This document shows, in pieces, positions 14,151 to 24,412 of a DNA stretch of 64,000 nt. The position numbers and the translations under genes are program-made. Origin of the DNA: Stromatinia cepivora (lineage: Eukaryota; Ascomycota; Leotiomycetes; Helotiales; Sclerotiniaceae); contig RCTD01000039.1 of assembly GCA_014898415.1 (NCBI GenBank), positions 1-64,000 of the forward strand, written 5' to 3'. Below the pieces are notes generated by a model. That model did not search any database, was not told the origin of the DNA, and was given only the letters and a program-made list of their open reading frames with translations. Numbering within the stretch: the stretch's first letter is position 1; each line of letters starts with the position of its first letter.

Positions 14151-16739
14151 TCAATATCTACTCCTCGCCAGACCGCCATGATTCTCCCTCCATAAACAAC
14201 AAATACTCTTACTTTCACACCATTTCTTAACCTCTTTTGGAGCCACTTCCCCATCCCAGCCCACTTTACCCAGAGCTCCAGTATTCAACCAAGATGCCAA
14301 ATCTTCCAGAACAATTGGATCATAGAGCAATATTTTCTCATGCCAGCTTGGATTCGATGGGTCCTGTGAAGGTGGAGCATTGATAATTGCAGTGTAAATA
14401 TGAGCAAAAAGCTGTGCTTGTTGAGCTTCATCATCTTGATTATCATCGGCAGGAGATAATTCCAAAGCCTTGGATGATTTCCGAATTTGAGAGGCGGACC
14501 GCCGTGGCGGTGAAGGAATGGTTGGTTCGGCTTGAGTGGATGAGCTGGCTCCATCTTTAGACCTTTCCAACGGATTTTGCGCGGCAATTGGAATGTTTCC
14601 TTGTAGAACACCCAAGGCTGGGCGATTCTGACTTTCATAACACTGAACTAATAAATCAATCATCTTCTTTCGACTTTTGATTTGCTTGAACTTGTATTTT
14701 TGAATTTCCCTCGTCAACTGTGGTGTAGTAAATGATTCATAGTCGGGCATCTTGAAGGCTTCTGTTTTCTGAAGGTTGGTGCTTTTAGCAACTGAACATT
14801 TGGTGCCTTTCTTCTGTTTGAAGGTATCCTTTGAGGTATTCTTAGGTTGAATAGGGCTGTTCAAAAGTTGCAAATTGATAGATCTCTCAATTGGTCCCAT
14901 TTCTCTTGCTGGAACTTGGGTAGAAGGGGGTCGGTTATCTTCAATTTCGTCAATATCAAACCACTCATCCTTGGCAGGCGTAACCAATGATGATGAAGGC
15001 TTTTGTGAAAGCATGATTCTATCTGGCTTCGCAACTGGCGTATGTGCCAAGTCTATTGTCTCAATATCCATCAAATCCCCATGGTCATCACGAGCGGCAA
15101 CGGACCAAAGATTCCGTTTCGCAGCAACTACAGCTTTTCCTCTTTCAGCTATCTTCGTAGGAGGTGAAACGAAAGGATCATCATAATCATCCAATTCATT
15201 AGATGCTTGCATAGCATCATGCAAATCGCGTAGTAATGAAGGGGAATCTTCTCTTGCCAATTGACTTGAGGTTCCGAACACAAAGTCTTGATTGCTAACT
15301 TGCTTCAGCGCAGATTCTGGGGAAAGAAGAATTGGCTCTTCTGCAGAGCCCTTTCTAGACTTTTGCACTCCCTTTACTGGACTTTTTGACCTTGGTTTGG
15401 GCGGTATCTTGAAGCCACCATTTGTAAATTCTCCGGGGGCTGCATGAGGGAAGTATTGGAGTAAAGGCGCGGGCGCATCAAGAAGACTATCATCATCATC
15501 TTCTTCCGCTGTTGCATAAGCAGATGTTGCAAGGTCCGTAAGCGTCCTAGCCTTCTTCTTGACAGCTTTTTCCTTGGTGGCTTTTGAGCCGGGTACTGTG
15601 GGGATATTTGTAGTGACCATTTCAATTAGCTTTCTCTTCCTTGTTGCAGCGGCTCCATTAGATACTCCTGAAGATATTCTCTTTTCAATAGAATTTGCCT
15701 CGTTACTGCTGAATCCAAAGCTCCCTAATAGCTCTGCAAATCCTTTATTGGTATCCGAGCCTCGAGCTTCTGGAGAATCTTCGAGGTCAATTGGAATTTG
15801 TGTCGGTTTCGGTGGAGTCCAGTTCGTTCTCCTCTTGATCGCTTCCACTAAGCCAAATCCTTCCTCTGCAACTATATCTCCGACGATCGGGCTGGGCGCA
15901 AAATGTTTGCTAACTGTGTCGGCTTTCGGGTTTTCGACTTTGTTGGTATTCGAAGCATTGGCGGACTTGGTCACCCTGCCTTTTACCATCTTAGGTTGTA
16001 AATTTGAGTCCACATCTGATTTCTTAGCTCGTGGCTTCCTCACTGCTTTCTCCTTTGGCACCGTTTCACTTCCAGCTTCAACATCGGTCTTCTTCGCCCT
16101 AGGTTTGCGCGGTACCTTCTCCTTCACACCCTCTCCTGTAGCATCATCCCCCTTCTTGGCCCTAGGTTTGCGCGGTTTCTTTTCCACAGCCGCGTCTGTA
16201 GGACCCAATACAGTCGCCTCTGCGACACTCCCACCCTTTCCTTCAGCATCATCTCCCTTCTTAGCTCTAGGCTTTCGCGGTTTATTTTCGGCTACAATCT
16301 CTGCAGCCTCTTCCACAATTTCTTCTACGGCGACCCCAGCTACATCTTGATCCTTCTTCTTTGCAGTCTTCCGAGATGCTTTTGCCACCTTCTCAACTGT
16401 CCCATCTTCCTTTTTTGTGGCGGTTTTTCGTGGAGCTTTCGGTTTCGCAGATTTCTTTGAATCGTTGCCATCTTGCACTGCAGTTGTTCCAAACGATCGA
16501 GCATTATCAAATCCTTGAAGAGACCCAGAAGAAGATTTCCTTAGCAAAGTAGATACGCTCGCGAAGGTTGTTGTCGCGCCTGTAGGAATAGGTGGAAAAC
16601 CACTACCTCTTTGCAAATTGGAGGCTTTCTTTTCATTGAACATTTCATCTAAGGAAGGTAAAGGCGGTGAAGATGTATCATAAGACACCAATTGTCGTGG
16701 CGGCGAAGAGGATATAATAAAGACATCTGTGGTAGCCAT
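14151..16739 (-). CDS. SLX4: Structure-specific endonuclease scaffold subunit SLX4
   Basis: SLX4 is the regulatory partner of the SLX1 nuclease and helps resolve branched DNA in the nucleus. The product is about 862 residues in a single exon, beginning MATTDVFIISSSPP at 16739 (context acaATGg); an in-frame ATG at 16805 would add 22 residues. The low-complexity N-terminal half carries four spaced copies of a basic RKPRAKK motif, AT-hook-like. The C-terminal part has PDYESFTTPQLTREIQKYKF and the SLX1-binding conserved domain ending in PIVLEDLASWLNTG, then WCESKSICCLWRENHGG. Length and order match fungal SLX4. A 263-codon open frame on the opposite strand (15559-16350) is a shadow of the repetitive basic region. 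It is divergent from RPS21, with about 0.5 kb between the two starts. Confidence 0.92.
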   Translation of the reverse strand: MATTDVFIISSSPPRQLVSYDTSSPPLPSLDEMFNEKKASNLQRGSGFPPIPTGATTTFASVSTLLRKSSSGSLQGFDNARSFGTTAVQDGNDSKKSAKPKAPRKTATKKEDGTVEKVAKASRKTAKKKDQDVAGVAVEEIVEEAAEIVAENKPRKPRAKKGDDAEGKGGSVAEATVLGPTDAAVEKKPRKPRAKKGDDATGEGVKEKVPRKPRAKKTDVEAGSETVPKEKAVRKPRAKKSDVDSNLQPKMVKGRVTKSANASNTNKVENPKADTVSKHFAPSPIVGDIVAEEGFGLVEAIKRRTNWTPPKPTQIPIDLEDSPEARGSDTNKGFAELLGSFGFSSNEANSIEKRISSGVSNGAAATRKRKLIEMVTTNIPTVPGSKATKEKAVKKKARTLTDLATSAYATAEEDDDDSLLDAPAPLLQYFPHAAPGEFTNGGFKIPPKPRSKSPVKGVQKSRKGSAEEPILLSPESALKQVSNQDFVFGTSSQLAREDSPSLLRDLHDAMQASNELDDYDDPFVSPPTKIAERGKAVVAAKRNLWSVAARDDHGDLMDIETIDLAHTPVAKPDRIMLSQKPSSSLVTPAKDEWFDIDEIEDNRPPSTQVPAREMGPIERSINLQLLNSPIQPKNTSKDTFKQKKGTKCSVAKSTNLQKTEAFKMPDYESFTTPQLTREIQKYKFKQIKSRKKMIDLLVQCYESQNRPALGVLQGNIPIAAQNPLERSKDGASSSTQAEPTIPSPPRRSASQIRKSSKALELSPADDNQDDEAQQAQLFAHIYTAIINAPPSQDPSNPSWHEKILLYDPIVLEDLASWLNTGALGKVGWDGEVAPKEVKKWCESKSICCLWRENHGGLARSRY

Positions 16740-17244
16740 TGTGATGTTATTACTTAAAAAAACTATGCGCCGGGCGTTGTTTCCTGTAAGCGGAAGGCAC
16801 GACACAGTTGATTGTAGTCTTCACATTGAATATATCTGTGAATAATGTTGTCGTCATAAATATTAGCAATGTTTCAGAGCATATTCACATCATATTGATA
16901 ATTGGTGTTGTTGATGCTAATATTTCGCAAGCAATCTTCACTTATCAGAATCTCAGACCTTTGTTTACGAATACGATTAAGCAATTCGCGACACTAGTTT
17001 CAAAACTGACTCGAAAAGCGCGCCAAATCACATGAGATTTCATTCATCAGCCACTCTCTCCTCAGCCACCATCTGCTCAGCCATATTGCCTAGAATTTAT
17101 GGCTAAAACAAAAAGTTCTCGCTTATCAGAAACCCTCATTTTCCAAGCCCCACGAATCTGAATTTCATTCAACCTCCGACGACATCAACGCCAATTAAGA
17201 AATCCCTAAACTTTCTTCTTCTCACCAACCAACAAGTCGCAAAA
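16740..17244. promoter_or_regulatory. Divergent promoter region SLX4 / RPS21
   Basis: About 505 bp separate the two start codons. The RPS21 side has pyrimidine-rich sequence (ctttcttcttctcacc) just before the start, as is usual for fungal ribosomal protein genes. No defined factor site is claimed. Confidence 0.45.
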
Positions 17245-17599
17245 ATGGAAAACGACAAGGGAGAACTCGTTGATCTGTACGTTTTATCCCAATTTTCGAT
17301 ATGCGGTCAATTGCTTTGTTGAAACATCTTCAAAAATGGATTCTAACCTTTAATTATTTTACAGTTACGTTCCACGTAAATGCAGCGCAACCAACCGTAT
17401 CATCAAGGCCAAGGACCACGGATCCGTTCAAATCTCTATCGCAAAGGTTGACGAGAATGGACGCGCTACCGGCGAGAACCAAGTTTATGCTCTCTGCGGT
17501 TTCATCAGAGCTATGGGAGAGAGTGATGATTCTTTGAACAGATTAGCACAACGTGATGGTTTGTTGAAGAACGTCTGGAGTGGTCAATCCCAAAGATAA
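17245..17599 (+). CDS. RPS21: 40S ribosomal protein eS21 (RPS21)
   Basis: This encodes the small-subunit ribosomal protein S21 (eS21), 88 residues. Exon 1 is 17245-17276 and exon 2 is 17365-17599, separated by an 88-bp intron (GTACGT ... ttttacag). The protein starts [20 protein letters not shown] and contains the strongly conserved [32 protein letters not shown] and the C-terminal NVWSG. Length is the usual 87-88 residues of fungi. The reading frame is too split by the intron to be seen as one open frame. An early intron is typical of fungal ribosomal protein genes. Confidence 0.95.
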
Positions 17600-19449
17600 A
17601 TTCGCACTTTTCGGTTCTTTCGGTAGGATTCCCTCGATTCGATACGATTTTCGATATTATAAATGTTTGGATTTGGACTGATTGGTTCGAATAGATTTGG
17701 CAGTTTCTGGCTGGGATACCTGGGAAGGATGGGATTGAAAAAGTGGAGGATGTACATCAAGTGAAGGAAGAATGAGCTTTATGGCCATCATATACTGAGA
17801 TAGTCACTTCACATTTGTGATTACGAATCAACGACACATTCCACATCCAACAAATATATTTTCTTCTTCTGTGATGGTGATAGTTATGCGGACCTGGACT
17901 TTTCATTTTAACACAGAGCGTTTTCACGATCCTTACCGGCTTTTCGAAACTTCTCGGACCACACTTCAAAGTGATATATATGTTCGAGGAGTCAGATTGC
18001 TATTTTGATGGTTTTCATAACCCATTTAGCGGGATAAGCCGGAGAAAGATAAATATACTGGCCTTCTGATGAGCTGTGACGTTAGAGCATCTCGTTGGAG
18101 CACAGATACGGGTCGGACATTTTTCTTATTTGGAGGATAACTTACGGAGGCTCATTTACCAGGGATTGATGATGTAAAATGACGAGTGTCTCTCAGTCAA
18201 ACCTTGAGGTATCCTCAAAAGTCATGACTGAACTGGCCTGGAGGAACTTCAATTCTTGTGGAAGCATTACTAACATTGCATGATCATCATACTTTGACAA
18301 AATTCTTCATTTCGTATTTTAAGCTATGACATCTTGTCATTCTAGAGCCACCTTGATATTGCATGCATGCTTGTCTCGTCAAAAGGTCATCCTGCAAGTA
18401 CCTACCGGATGACGTCTCTCTGATGCATAGTATCGTACTTCTCGGACGATTCATTTTATTCCCTAGCTAAAGCGAATGCAGTAGAGACAGGGACTATTGA
18501 TCTCGCTTTTGAAACTACAGTCTCTATCTCTCTAATGCCGCTTCGAAAAATTTCACAATATCAGTATTTCCAAATATGGAAAGTGATAAAGCTACAGGAA
18601 AGAGTAAAAGGGATTGTGCAAAGAGCTTAGGGACAGACTGGTGATCGTTCATGACATATAAATGGCAAGGAACAGAAACGAGCATGCAAAGGAGAAATAT
18701 CCGAATACGAAAAAATGGCATAAGTTAAAAAATGTATACTAGTACATAGACAAATAAACTACATCCCAGCCTCAAGTTCAGCCTACACAAAACTTTATAT
18801 GGTGAATAACGAATTTCATTGTAATATATATGCACTCTTGACTCTCTAAACCTAGGACAGGAACTTCCTTTCAACCTTCAAAAGGTGAGTTGAGCACTCT
18901 CAGAGCCATGTCTTGAAGATTTATACAAATATGGAGTCATCAACCTGGTGTATTTTTCCGTATAGTTATGTTAAGTGAGGTTGATTACCATGCTATCCTA
19001 TATACATATACGTATATATGCTTACTGCACGAGCATACATAGATAACGAGGACTCAGGCGAAAATCCACCTCCAATGATCGGCTCATTGAAACCGTGAGA
19101 ATCCTAAAATCCAAAACGGCCCTTGGCATTTTACTCGAAACAAATCGATTATCTCAGAAATCTATATCTGTATATAATTTATCAAAACATTGAATCCCTG
19201 ATCTAGCTTCTCTGCTTACTACAGTAGAAGTTAAGTTTCGATATTCATTATTTATAATACTCGAGTAGTTGAGCACGATATTGCTCCTGAGAGATCTTAG
19301 GAGTATTGCGATCGCAACAATAGGACGAAAGGGTAGAATTCTGAATGTCATACTTAGTAGTTAGTCCGGATTAAGATTTACAGAAGTCAAGTCTTTCCTC
19401 TAACATCTTTCTTATTTGTTCTTAGGTAGTAGTACTTGAGTACGAGGTT

Positions 19450-19503
19450 AGAGGCAGAGGTAAAGGCAGAGGCAGAGGTAAAGGCAGAGGCAGAGGCAGA
19501 GGT
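19450..19503. repeat. Hexamer (ggcaga/ggtaaa) tandem repeat
   Basis: A purine-rich tandem array of ggcaga units with regularly interspersed taaagg variants, giving an apparent 18-bp higher-order unit. It looks like a variable microsatellite and is not inside a gene. Confidence 0.8.
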
Positions 19504-20771
19504 GATAGCACCTATGTAAAGTGACTTCCGTGTTACAACTCTGCATAGAAAATATTGACTAAATACAATTAGAATTCTAAAATCACTAATTCTTCATGAG
19601 ATATGTGGATGATACACGATGACGTGAGATACTGGGGTAATACCATTCAAGCTCGAGGAAGGTGTGTCTACAACTTGGCTTCTTGATTTCCAATTTTTAA
19701 ATTTTTTTTTTTAAATACTGTGATTTTGCTGTAGCAGCATTTAATTCGGGGGTGGTTTGGTATGAGTGGAACGGATGTATTTACTATTAAGTTTTTGGGC
19801 ATGGGCATGGGCATGGAATCGTGATGGTTCTGAGGTACTGTGATACTATTTGTACTTTACGTAGTGAAAATTGGAGTTAAAAGTGGTGGTAGGAGTGAGA
19901 GTGGAGATATGGGGATGCCGTCTAGAACTAGAATTAGATGTTGTGTTGAGGGGTCTTGTATAGTATTGATTGTATGTGGATAGTAGAAGATAGAAAGTAG
20001 TTTCTCATGAGTATATTCTAGTTTTTGGGAAGAAGGTTAAATAATCCTAAATCCCCAATACCCTTAAAGAAAAATTGATGAAAGATGGGTGGAAGACACT
20101 GATGACTCAAACTATCTAATACAGACATTGAACGTGGGTACGGAGGAAGGATTCCGTGAACATGGGGGGTATACTCATTGCTGTATTCCCCAACCTCCTG
20201 CATATATCAACAATATGATGCTCTCTTCCCTGCGTCTGTAGATGACATCTCCTATGTATGAGGTTTGAGGCAATTTTTCAGATGCTAGTGCCTGGGAGAT
20301 GGGCAGCTCCTTTTTGTTCTCGGTAATTATAATTAAATCTTAGGATGATGAGAATGAAAATTCAAGATCTTAAAATAATCTCGTCATTCATGGGAATACT
20401 CCGTAGGGTTGAGAATCCATCCATCCATCCCTCACCCCCAAACCATCCCCCTTTCCGCATCCGACCCCTAAAAATTCTAAATCTCCATCTCCATTCCCAT
20501 CTCCAAACCCAAGTTATCCAATATCCTTTCCAAATACCATTCATCCAAATTCCAGCACAATTACTATACTATTATATTACCACATGATACCATACCAAAA
20601 ACCCCACTATACTCATAACGCAAACCCGAGCTCCTATCTATACCTGACCCTTACCATACAATACAACCCTCCACTTACTCCAACCTTTACCCCTCTTCCG
20701 CAATTCATTTCACCATTACATCTTCTACTCATTCATAATCAACAATACAACAATACACCAAACACATCATG

Positions 20772-20868
20772 CATCCCATACATCCCATACATCCCATACA
20801 TCCCATACATCCCATACATCCCATACATCCCATACATCCCATACATCCCATACATCCCACATCCCATA
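20772..20868. repeat. 9-bp minisatellite, unit catcccata
   Basis: Ten to eleven nearly perfect head-to-tail copies of catcccata. Because the unit is a multiple of three it keeps a reading frame open (Ile-Pro-Tyr repeats), which explains a spurious 113-codon frame at 20584-20925. Copy-number variation between strains is likely. Confidence 0.9.
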
Positions 20869-21405
20869 ATCTCCTCAACATTCACTAAAATACAAATACA
20901 AATACAGCAATCTCACCAAATATAACAGAGGCTATAAAAGATATGTTTGGAAAGGCACGAAAACTTTAAAACTATAAAAATGTAGTTTACTTTAATAACT
21001 AATATTGGAGGAGTTAGATAGGTTGTTTGGATTGTTGGGTATGAATATCGTACAACCGTTGCACTGCTATAATCAGCAATTTAGGAAGAGGAAAAAAGGT
21101 TTAGCGAAGAGCGAAGATGTCGGCATGAGTGATGGTTTGTACAAGTAAGGCGTATTGATCAAGCTGATGTGGTGGTTGATAGAAGAGGTGGTGTAATCCG
21201 AGGTTGGATGTTCGAGGTTGGAAGATGGGTTGGGTGAGTGAGTGAGTGAGTAAGTGAATTCTTAAATTGAGGCAGATGGATCATGAGTATATTCACAGCT
21301 TTTGATTAGATATAACCATGCAACTACAACTAATCTCACAAACCCAGGGACTGCTAACCGATAACCCCTCCATACACTACATTCACTCAGACCCCGACCA
21401 AAAAC

Positions 21406-23364
21406 CTACGCACTCCCCCTCCCCAACCCCTCCTTATACCTCATCAAACACCTCTCCCTACCAACCTTATGTTCAACAATCCTCTCCGGATACCCATTCT
21501 TCCTCGCAACCTCCCCCGCCATCTTATCACCAAACGGTTCATGAATTTTCTTCCCCTGCACTTTCCTCAACTCAGGCACCCATTTCATAATAAACTCCCC
21601 CTCGGCATCAAACTTCTCACTCTGAAGCAGGGGATTAAAAATTCGAAAATACGGCTGCGGATCCACGCCCGTAGAAGCGCAGAATCCCCACCCCCCATTA
21701 TTACTAGCGAAATCCCCATCAATTAGATGTTCCATGAAGAATCTCTCGCCCATCCTCCAATCGATGAGTAAATGTTTTGCCAAAAATGAACCTACGATCA
21801 TGCGACATCGATTATGCATATATCCACAATGTTTTAGTTGACGCATGGCGGCGTCGACAATGGGATATCCAGTTTTTCCTTCCGTCCAGGCTTGGAAGTG
21901 CGCGGCGTTGTATTCCCACGTTATGTTGGTGTATTCGGGTTTGAAGGGTTTGTTCATGCAGACGTAGGGCCAGTGGACTAATACATGTTTGTAGAAGTCT
22001 CGCCATGCGACTTCTGATATCCAGGTTTGGATTCCTTGGTATCCGGCATTCAGTTTTTTGGTATTGTTGTGATCGCGTGCTGTACGGATAGCTGTTCGTG
22101 CGCTGAGAGTTCCGGATGCGAAATGTACTGATAGAGAGGAAGTTGAGTTTAAGTTGGGGAAATTTCGATGTTCTTCATACTTGTTTATTTTTTCATCGGC
22201 GAATTTAGACAGTCGTTCTTGTGCTGCATGTTCGCCTGCTGGCCACATGGAGTGGAATCTCTTCTTTTCTTCATCTGTTAAAGATTTATTCGCTGGTGCA
22301 TCCGGGATTTTCGTCTCGAATAACTTTGCGAATTTCTCTCGTGCACTCGCTGGATTTTTCCCCGGAGCATCGAATAAATCCAAAAGATCCGAATTCTCAT
22401 GAACATGAGCTATCCACGCCTTAAACCAAGGAGTATAAACCGAATATTGTTTTTCCTGTCCACTCTTCAATTCCCCCGGACGAACCACACAAGTATCATG
22501 AACCACATCCATAGCAATACCCCTCTCTGCACACTTCCTCACCATCCTAGCTTCCCGTCTCAATTCATCAACTTCATATTCCATATTCGCATATAAATGA
22601 CTCGTGCCCCATTCCCCCAGTAATTCCAAAATCCTCCCTTCAACACCCTTTCTCTTCTCCACCGTCTCAACATAAAGCGGAATATCCAATTTCGCCAAAT
22701 CCCCCTTCAAAATCTCAAGCGTCCTCAATATAAAATCAACCCTAACCGGCGCCGTCAAATGCGCCTCGAAATCCTGCGGACTGATAATATAAATCGCAAT
22801 AAGCGGAACACCTTTCTCTTTGGCCTTTTCACTCGCCATCCACAACGCTGTATTATCACGAGTTCGTAAATCGCATTTAAACCAATGTACCACACAATCC
22901 TTAACATGTATTTTCTTCCTCTCCTCTTTGGTATCCGCCAGCGCAGACTGCAAAAGTTCGATAGGCCGTGGCAATTCATTATTATTATATGCGACAGCTC
23001 TCGGGTTACACATTTCATGAGGATAATATTTTCGCAGAACAATGCCATTTTCTTCCGCTTCTTTGGCACTGTGATGTGGTTGTCGTAGTTCGGATAAATC
23101 GTGGTCTTCATCGCCGACTTTTGCTTTTTTCGTGGTGCTATTGGGATGGCCAATTGGTTCGGGAGTTGAACTTGCTTTGCGTTTTCCTGCTGCCGCTGCT
23201 GTTGCAGCTGCTTTTCTTGTGGACATGGTGAGGATTTGAGATGTGGAAAAGAATCTTGAGGTTCCAAATTGTATTTGTTTTCTTGTCAATCCTGAGAAAC
23301 CACTCTGGGTTGAAATCCCTTGAAGTCGTTTTAAAAATATATATCTAGCAGAAATGAAAAACAT
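21406..23364 (-). CDS. PHR1: Class I CPD photolyase with probable mitochondrial leader
   Basis: CPD photolyase repairs UV-induced cyclobutane pyrimidine dimers using blue light and FADH-. It is a single exon. The antenna domain begins around HWFKCDLRTRDNTAL, and the FAD-binding domain includes YTPWFKAW, WISEVAWRDFYKHVLVHWP, GKTGYPIVDAAMRQL, MHNRCRMIVGSFLAKHLL and NNGGWGFCASTGVDPQPYF, all diagnostic of class I CPD photolyases. Three in-frame starts exist: 23451, 23364 and 23226. From 23226 (ccATGtc) the protein is 606 residues and begins MSTRKAAATAAAAGKRK, nuclear-signal-like. From 23364 it gains 46 residues starting MFFISARYIFLKRLQG and ending SRFFSTSQ, rich in Arg/Ser and without acidic residues, as in a mitochondrial presequence. 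I annotate from 23364, with alternative starts likely. Confidence 0.9.
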   Translation of the reverse strand: MFFISARYIFLKRLQGISTQSGFSGLTRKQIQFGTSRFFSTSQILTMSTRKAAATAAAAGKRKASSTPEPIGHPNSTTKKAKVGDEDHDLSELRQPHHSAKEAEENGIVLRKYYPHEMCNPRAVAYNNNELPRPIELLQSALADTKEERKKIHVKDCVVHWFKCDLRTRDNTALWMASEKAKEKGVPLIAIYIISPQDFEAHLTAPVRVDFILRTLEILKGDLAKLDIPLYVETVEKRKGVEGRILELLGEWGTSHLYANMEYEVDELRREARMVRKCAERGIAMDVVHDTCVVRPGELKSGQEKQYSVYTPWFKAWIAHVHENSDLLDLFDAPGKNPASAREKFAKLFETKIPDAPANKSLTDEEKKRFHSMWPAGEHAAQERLSKFADEKINKYEEHRNFPNLNSTSSLSVHFASGTLSARTAIRTARDHNNTKKLNAGYQGIQTWISEVAWRDFYKHVLVHWPYVCMNKPFKPEYTNITWEYNAAHFQAWTEGKTGYPIVDAAMRQLKHCGYMHNRCRMIVGSFLAKHLLIDWRMGERFFMEHLIDGDFASNNGGWGFCASTGVDPQPYFRIFNPLLQSEKFDAEGEFIMKWVPELRKVQGKKIHEPFGDKMAGEVARKNGYPERIVEHKVGRERCLMRYKEGLGRGSA

Positions 23365-24412
23365 TAAAACTTCGTTTGAGGAATTCAATTTAATCTGCAC
23401 GTTTGCACATCTATAATCTGAACCAAAAAAAATAAAAGAAAAGAAATACATTCAATTTCAAACCCGGTTCAACACGACCAGCGCCTTAAGCTCTTTACCT
23501 TTTCTTTACCTCTCTTCATCTTGTCCGAAGCTTAACCTTCAAAGATTTCTCGATCCAAGTCAAAGACGTCACAATGATGCGAATCGGAGGCAAAATTTAA
23601 ATTTAGTTATCCGGATAGATGCTAGTTTAATACCAGTTGTAGATAAGCGATGTATATCTTTTAGCTAGCGTCGATCGATCTAGATACAGGGGGACATGAT
23701 TTCTTTTATATTCCAATAATTACATTAACCTTAAAAATCTTGAATCTTCAACCTCCAACCTCCAACCTTCGAGCGCAGCGAGCAAAAGGGGGTTTGGGGG
23801 CTTGCCCCCATTCATAAAAGACGACGAGATGAGCGTAGCATAGGATCCGCATAACATTAATCTTTCCTCCGTACTCCGTAGACGATCCCATACTATCACT
23901 AGGAGTATATACCTAATAGTATATAAACCATTGACTAATGGACTATTAACATACAATCGCATTTCCATGAATATACAATTAATTATGGGGGCGAGCCCCT
24001 AAACCCCCTTTGCTCGCTGCGCTCGAAGGTTTTCTATATAGATATGGTTATTTGGAGAAGAGATGTCAGGAAAAATAGGAAGGATTTTATGGATGCTTTT
24101 TTTAGGTAGTACCTCGTATCTCACTCACAGTGAAATTACATACAGGTATTATATCAAACGAATCCGTGCTGATGCTGATGCTGATGCTATGAAATATGTA
24201 AATATCTAACTCCAATCCCAACTCCAACTAAACATCGGTATCTACAATGAACCAAACAGACAAAAAGTCAACCTATCCAGCAAAATCAAAAGTATTCGCT
24301 CCGCTCATTCAAACATCATGATAATGCTCGCATACAAACGAAATGCCAATATCCAATCCAACGCCCGCTATGCAATATATATGAACACCCGCGTCATCTC
24401 ATCTCGCAACAA
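23365..24412. other. Intergenic region containing a MITE-like element
   Basis: This lies between the photolyase 5' end and the 3' end of the proline dehydrogenase gene. It contains the inverted-repeat element at 23764-24031 and a short gctgat repeat near 24168-24185. No gene is supported. Confidence 0.5.
23764..24031. mobile_element. MITE-like element with about 45-bp inverted terminal repeats
   Basis: The left arm (23764-23811) and right arm (about 23984-24031) are inverted copies of the same GC-rich sequence, beginning AACCTTCGAGCGCAGCGAGC and continuing through G5-T3 and a GC-rich hairpin ending gccccc. They differ by a one-base indel and a few transitions. The 172-bp interior is AT-rich and codes for nothing; it holds a second weaker inverted repeat (taatagt ... 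actatta). No clear target-site duplication was found, so whether this is a MITE or a hairpin of another kind is open. Confidence 0.6.

Larger units (their letters stand above)
17600..21405. other. Large gene-poor intergenic region with simple repeats
   Basis: No gene is supported across 3.8 kb. The region carries several simple repeats: a ggcaga-based hexamer run (19450-19503), gggcat triplets near 19797-19815, ccat repeats near 20418-20432, the 9-bp minisatellite listed separately, and gtga repeats near 21235-21255. Short open frames such as those at 18524-18721 (minus) and 20345-20925 (plus) follow low-complexity sequence and have no recognisable domain. Confidence 0.5.

Noticed and set aside
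15559..16350. 263-codon open frame on the plus strand
   Set aside because: It is the antisense shadow of the repetitive Lys/Arg/Ala-rich half of SLX4; no domain or start context.
20772..20868. CRISPR-like array
   Set aside because: Units are contiguous 9-mers without spacers; this is a minisatellite in a eukaryotic genome.
20584..20925. 113-codon open frame with Ile-Pro-Tyr repeats
   Set aside because: It is kept open by a 9-bp minisatellite; flanking codons show no protein features.
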